DNA of 64,000 bases from Flavobacterium branchiicola (GTDB lineage Bacteria > Bacteroidota > Bacteroidia > Flavobacteriales > Flavobacteriaceae). Positions 62,095 through 64,000 of the stretch are shown one piece after another (position 1 is the first letter of the stretch; every line of letters starts with the position of its first letter). The position numbers and the translations under genes are program-made. The notes under the pieces were generated by a model, which did not search any database, was not told the DNA's origin, and saw nothing but the letters and a program-made list of their open reading frames with translations. Where the stretch lies: contig NZ_JAGYWA010000004.1 in assembly GCF_018383905.1 (NCBI RefSeq), positions 475,201 through 539,200 on the forward strand, written 5' to 3'.

Positions 62095-62300
62095 TTTAAA
62101 AGTTTCAAGTATCATGTTTTACGTTTCAGGTTTCAGGTTTCAAGTTTCAAGTTCTCACTCAAACGCAAAAGAAAAAAAGTTTCAAGTTCTGCGAATAACT
62201 TGAAACATTAAACAAAAATATAGTCTCAAGTTTCACATTCCAGGTTTCAAGTTCTTCAAATAACTTGAAACTTGGAACATGAAACAAAAAAACAAAAAAA
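62095..62300. repeat. GTTTCAAGTTTC word repeat inside the nitrate operon
   Basis: The 211-base gap between the cytochrome b and the nitrate reductase genes is filled with GTTTCAAGTTTC words and their inverse (aacttgaaacttggaacatgaaac). A similar word occurs at 434-460. It would form a stem-loop in the operon transcript. Confidence 0.7.
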
Positions 62301-62303
62301 AGC

Positions 62304-64000
62304 ATGGCAAAACTACCCGTATCAATCGAAAAAATTATTGAAGATTTTGGACCACACAAAAACTATGCGCCAGTTGATGGTTATGACGGAAGAGATGAAC
62401 CGGATGAGGTAGTAAAAACGCACTGTTGTTTCTGCGGAATGCAATGCGGAATTCAATTAATGGTAAAAGAAAACAAAGTAGTTGGTTTTGAGCCCTGGAT
62501 GGAATTTCCTTTTAATGAAGGTCGTTTATGTCCAAAAGGAGTACAACGCTATTTACAAAATAATCACCCTGATAGACTTTTGCATCCGATACAAAGAGTA
62601 GAAGGAAAAGGTTTTGAAAAAGTTTCCTGGGATGATGCAATGGATAAAACCGTTTCTGAAATAAAAAGAATTCAGGAAAAATATGGTAAACATGCTTTTT
62701 CGATGTTATCGGGAGTTTCATTGACCAATGAGAAAAGTTATTTAGTTGGAAAATTTGCCCGTGTAGCTTTAAAAACAAGAAATCTGGATTACAACGGAAG
62801 GCTTTGTATGGTAAGTGCAGGAGCCGGAAATAAAAAGGCCTTTGGTTTAGACCGTGCTTCCAATAATTATTCAGATTTAGAATATGCAGAAGTTATTATC
62901 GTAACGGGAGCAAATGTTAGTGAAACTTTTCCAACCTTGACACACTGGATTTGGAAAGCAAGGGATCGCGGCGCCAAATTGATTGTAATTGATCCAAGAA
63001 TGATTCCGCTGGCAAGAACGGCTGATGTTCATCTGGATGTAAAACCCGGAACAGACTCTGCTCTTTATGGTGCTATGCTAAAATATTTAGTAGACCACGA
63101 TATGCTTGATCATGATTTTATCGACAATTATACTTCAGGATTTCAGGAAACTATAGATGCCGTAAAAGAGTATACTTTAGAATGGGCAGAAGAAATTACC
63201 GGAATTGATAAAGAAAAAATAAAAGCCGCAGCCGAATTATGGGGAAAAGCAAAAACAAGCTTTTTACTGCATGCGCGTGGTATCGAACATCACTCAAAAG
63301 GTGTTGATAATGTTTTAGGCTGTATTAATCTTGTTTTGGCTACAGGAAGAATCGGTAGACCTTATTGTGGTTACGGAACCATTACCGGACAAGGAAATGG
63401 TCAGGGAGGAAGAGAGCACGGACACAAATGCGATCAATTGCCTGGAAACAGAGATATCGAAAATCCGGAACATCGTAAATATATTTCTGAAGTATGGGGA
63501 ATCGATGAAAAAGATATGCCTGGAAAAGGGCTTACAGCTTATGAAATAATCGAAGCCATTCACAGAGACGAAATAAAAGGATTAATCTCCATTTGTTTTA
63601 ATCCGTTGGTTTCACTTCCAAATAATAATTATGTGCGTTCTGCGCTCGAGAAATTAGAGTTCTACGTTTGCATTGATTTCTTTTTGAATGAAACTGCAAG
63701 ACATGCCGATATTGTTTTGGCAGGATCTTTACAGGAAGAAGAAGAAGGAACAACAACTTCTGCAGAAGGTCGTGTAATCCGTATTAGACAAGCCGTTACA
63801 CCTCCGGAAGAAGCGAGAACAGATACTTCGATATTATTGGAGCTTGCCAAAAGATTAGGAGAAGAAGATAAATTTACTTACGATACCAGCGAGGAAATTT
63901 TTAATGAATTGCGCGTTGCTTCAAAAGGAGGAACAGCAGATTATTTCGGAATTACTTATCAAAAAGTAGAAGAAAATATGGGTGTTTTCTGGCCTTGTCC
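62304..64000 (+). CDS. Molybdopterin-dependent nitrate reductase, partial
   Basis: The ATG at 62304 opens a frame that continues to the window end (565 codons, no stop). The N-terminal 4Fe-4S motif is C41-x2-C44-x3-C48-x27-C76 ([10 protein letters not shown] ... GRLCPKG). A molybdopterin core follows: [68 protein letters not shown], and [17 protein letters not shown]. It is the Nas/NarB-like cytoplasmic type. It is part of the NarK-NarK-cytochrome b operon. The C-terminus lies outside the window. Confidence 0.88.
   Translation, partial: MAKLPVSIEKIIEDFGPHKNYAPVDGYDGRDEPDEVVKTHCCFCGMQCGIQLMVKENKVVGFEPWMEFPFNEGRLCPKGVQRYLQNNHPDRLLHPIQRVEGKGFEKVSWDDAMDKTVSEIKRIQEKYGKHAFSMLSGVSLTNEKSYLVGKFARVALKTRNLDYNGRLCMVSAGAGNKKAFGLDRASNNYSDLEYAEVIIVTGANVSETFPTLTHWIWKARDRGAKLIVIDPRMIPLARTADVHLDVKPGTDSALYGAMLKYLVDHDMLDHDFIDNYTSGFQETIDAVKEYTLEWAEEITGIDKEKIKAAAELWGKAKTSFLLHARGIEHHSKGVDNVLGCINLVLATGRIGRPYCGYGTITGQGNGQGGREHGHKCDQLPGNRDIENPEHRKYISEVWGIDEKDMPGKGLTAYEIIEAIHRDEIKGLISICFNPLVSLPNNNYVRSALEKLEFYVCIDFFLNETARHADIVLAGSLQEEEEGTTTSAEGRVIRIRQAVTPPEEARTDTSILLELAKRLGEEDKFTYDTSEEIFNELRVASKGGTADYFGITYQKVEENMGVFWPC

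Noticed and set aside
62159-62778. Minus-strand frames opposite the nitrate reductase start.
   Set aside because: Shadows of the plus-strand gene, which has clear iron-sulfur and molybdopterin motifs.
1-64000. tRNA, rRNA, CRISPR, transposase and phage genes.
   Set aside because: No T-loop-like GGTTCGAATCC sequence, regular CRISPR spacing, or recombinase motifs were recognised on either strand by eye.

Overview
The window is AT-rich chromosomal DNA from a member of the Bacteroidota, most probably Flavobacterium or a close relative. The evidence is a SusC/SusD pair, DUF4293 beside rho, an Asn/Gln-rich insert in Rho, many Flavobacteriaceae-type lipoproteins, promoters of the TTG-N19-TAnnTTTG type, almost no Shine-Dalgarno sequences, and intergenic regions full of short inverted word-like repeats. 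No rRNA, tRNA, CRISPR array, transposase or phage gene was seen.

Region 1 (1-20 kb) is an accessory housekeeping zone, nearly all on the minus strand. It holds small stress, detoxification and modification proteins: SRPBCC, DoxX, GNAT, DUF1801, VOC, YdeI, NmrA-like, LOG, a metallo-beta-lactamase-fold hydrolase, a beta-lactamase-like serine hydrolase, a lactonase, beta-carbonic anhydrase and an arginase-fold enzyme. Two AraC regulators and a SymE-like toxin are also present. Most genes lie in tightly packed runs. Region 2 (20-38 kb) is core: lpd, an HNH/NUMOD4-like protein, an ABC exporter, truA, a flotillin-like SPFH protein, a phosphoesterase, a two-component pair, DUF4293, rho, an M28 peptidase, DUF3667, a dienelactone hydrolase, and an Lrp regulator divergent from rocD.

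Region 3 (38-57.5 kb) is the centrepiece, a sulfur-scavenging and sulfur-storage locus on the minus strand, organised as two transcription units. Unit 1 runs susC, susD, arylsulfatase, a 39-residue membrane ORF, a sterol-desaturase-family protein, a rhodanese/thioredoxin, a second sulfatase, and a YeiH-type transporter. Unit 2 runs arylsulfatase, serine O-acetyltransferase, cysteine synthase, family 2A encapsulin shell, and encapsulin-cargo cysteine desulfurase. The likely logic is import of sulfated organics, release of sulfate by Cys-type sulfatases, synthesis of cysteine, and desulfuration of cysteine inside a protein nanocompartment.

Both units start from promoters of identical geometry followed by related leaders of roughly 350 and 485 nt. 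Each leader contains a five-codon ORF with three Cys codons (MCFCC and MCSCC). The susC leader has a further ORF with three consecutive Cys codons ending five bases before a perfect hairpin. This looks like cysteine-responsive leader-peptide regulation of an encapsulin operon, and I do not know it as a described system.

Region 4 (57.5-64 kb, plus strand) is a nitrate operon: two NarK-type transporters with unusual soluble insertions, a NarI-like cytochrome b, and the first 565 codons of a molybdopterin nitrate reductase cut by the window end. Its promoter carries a CRP/FNR-type palindrome placed close to -41.5.
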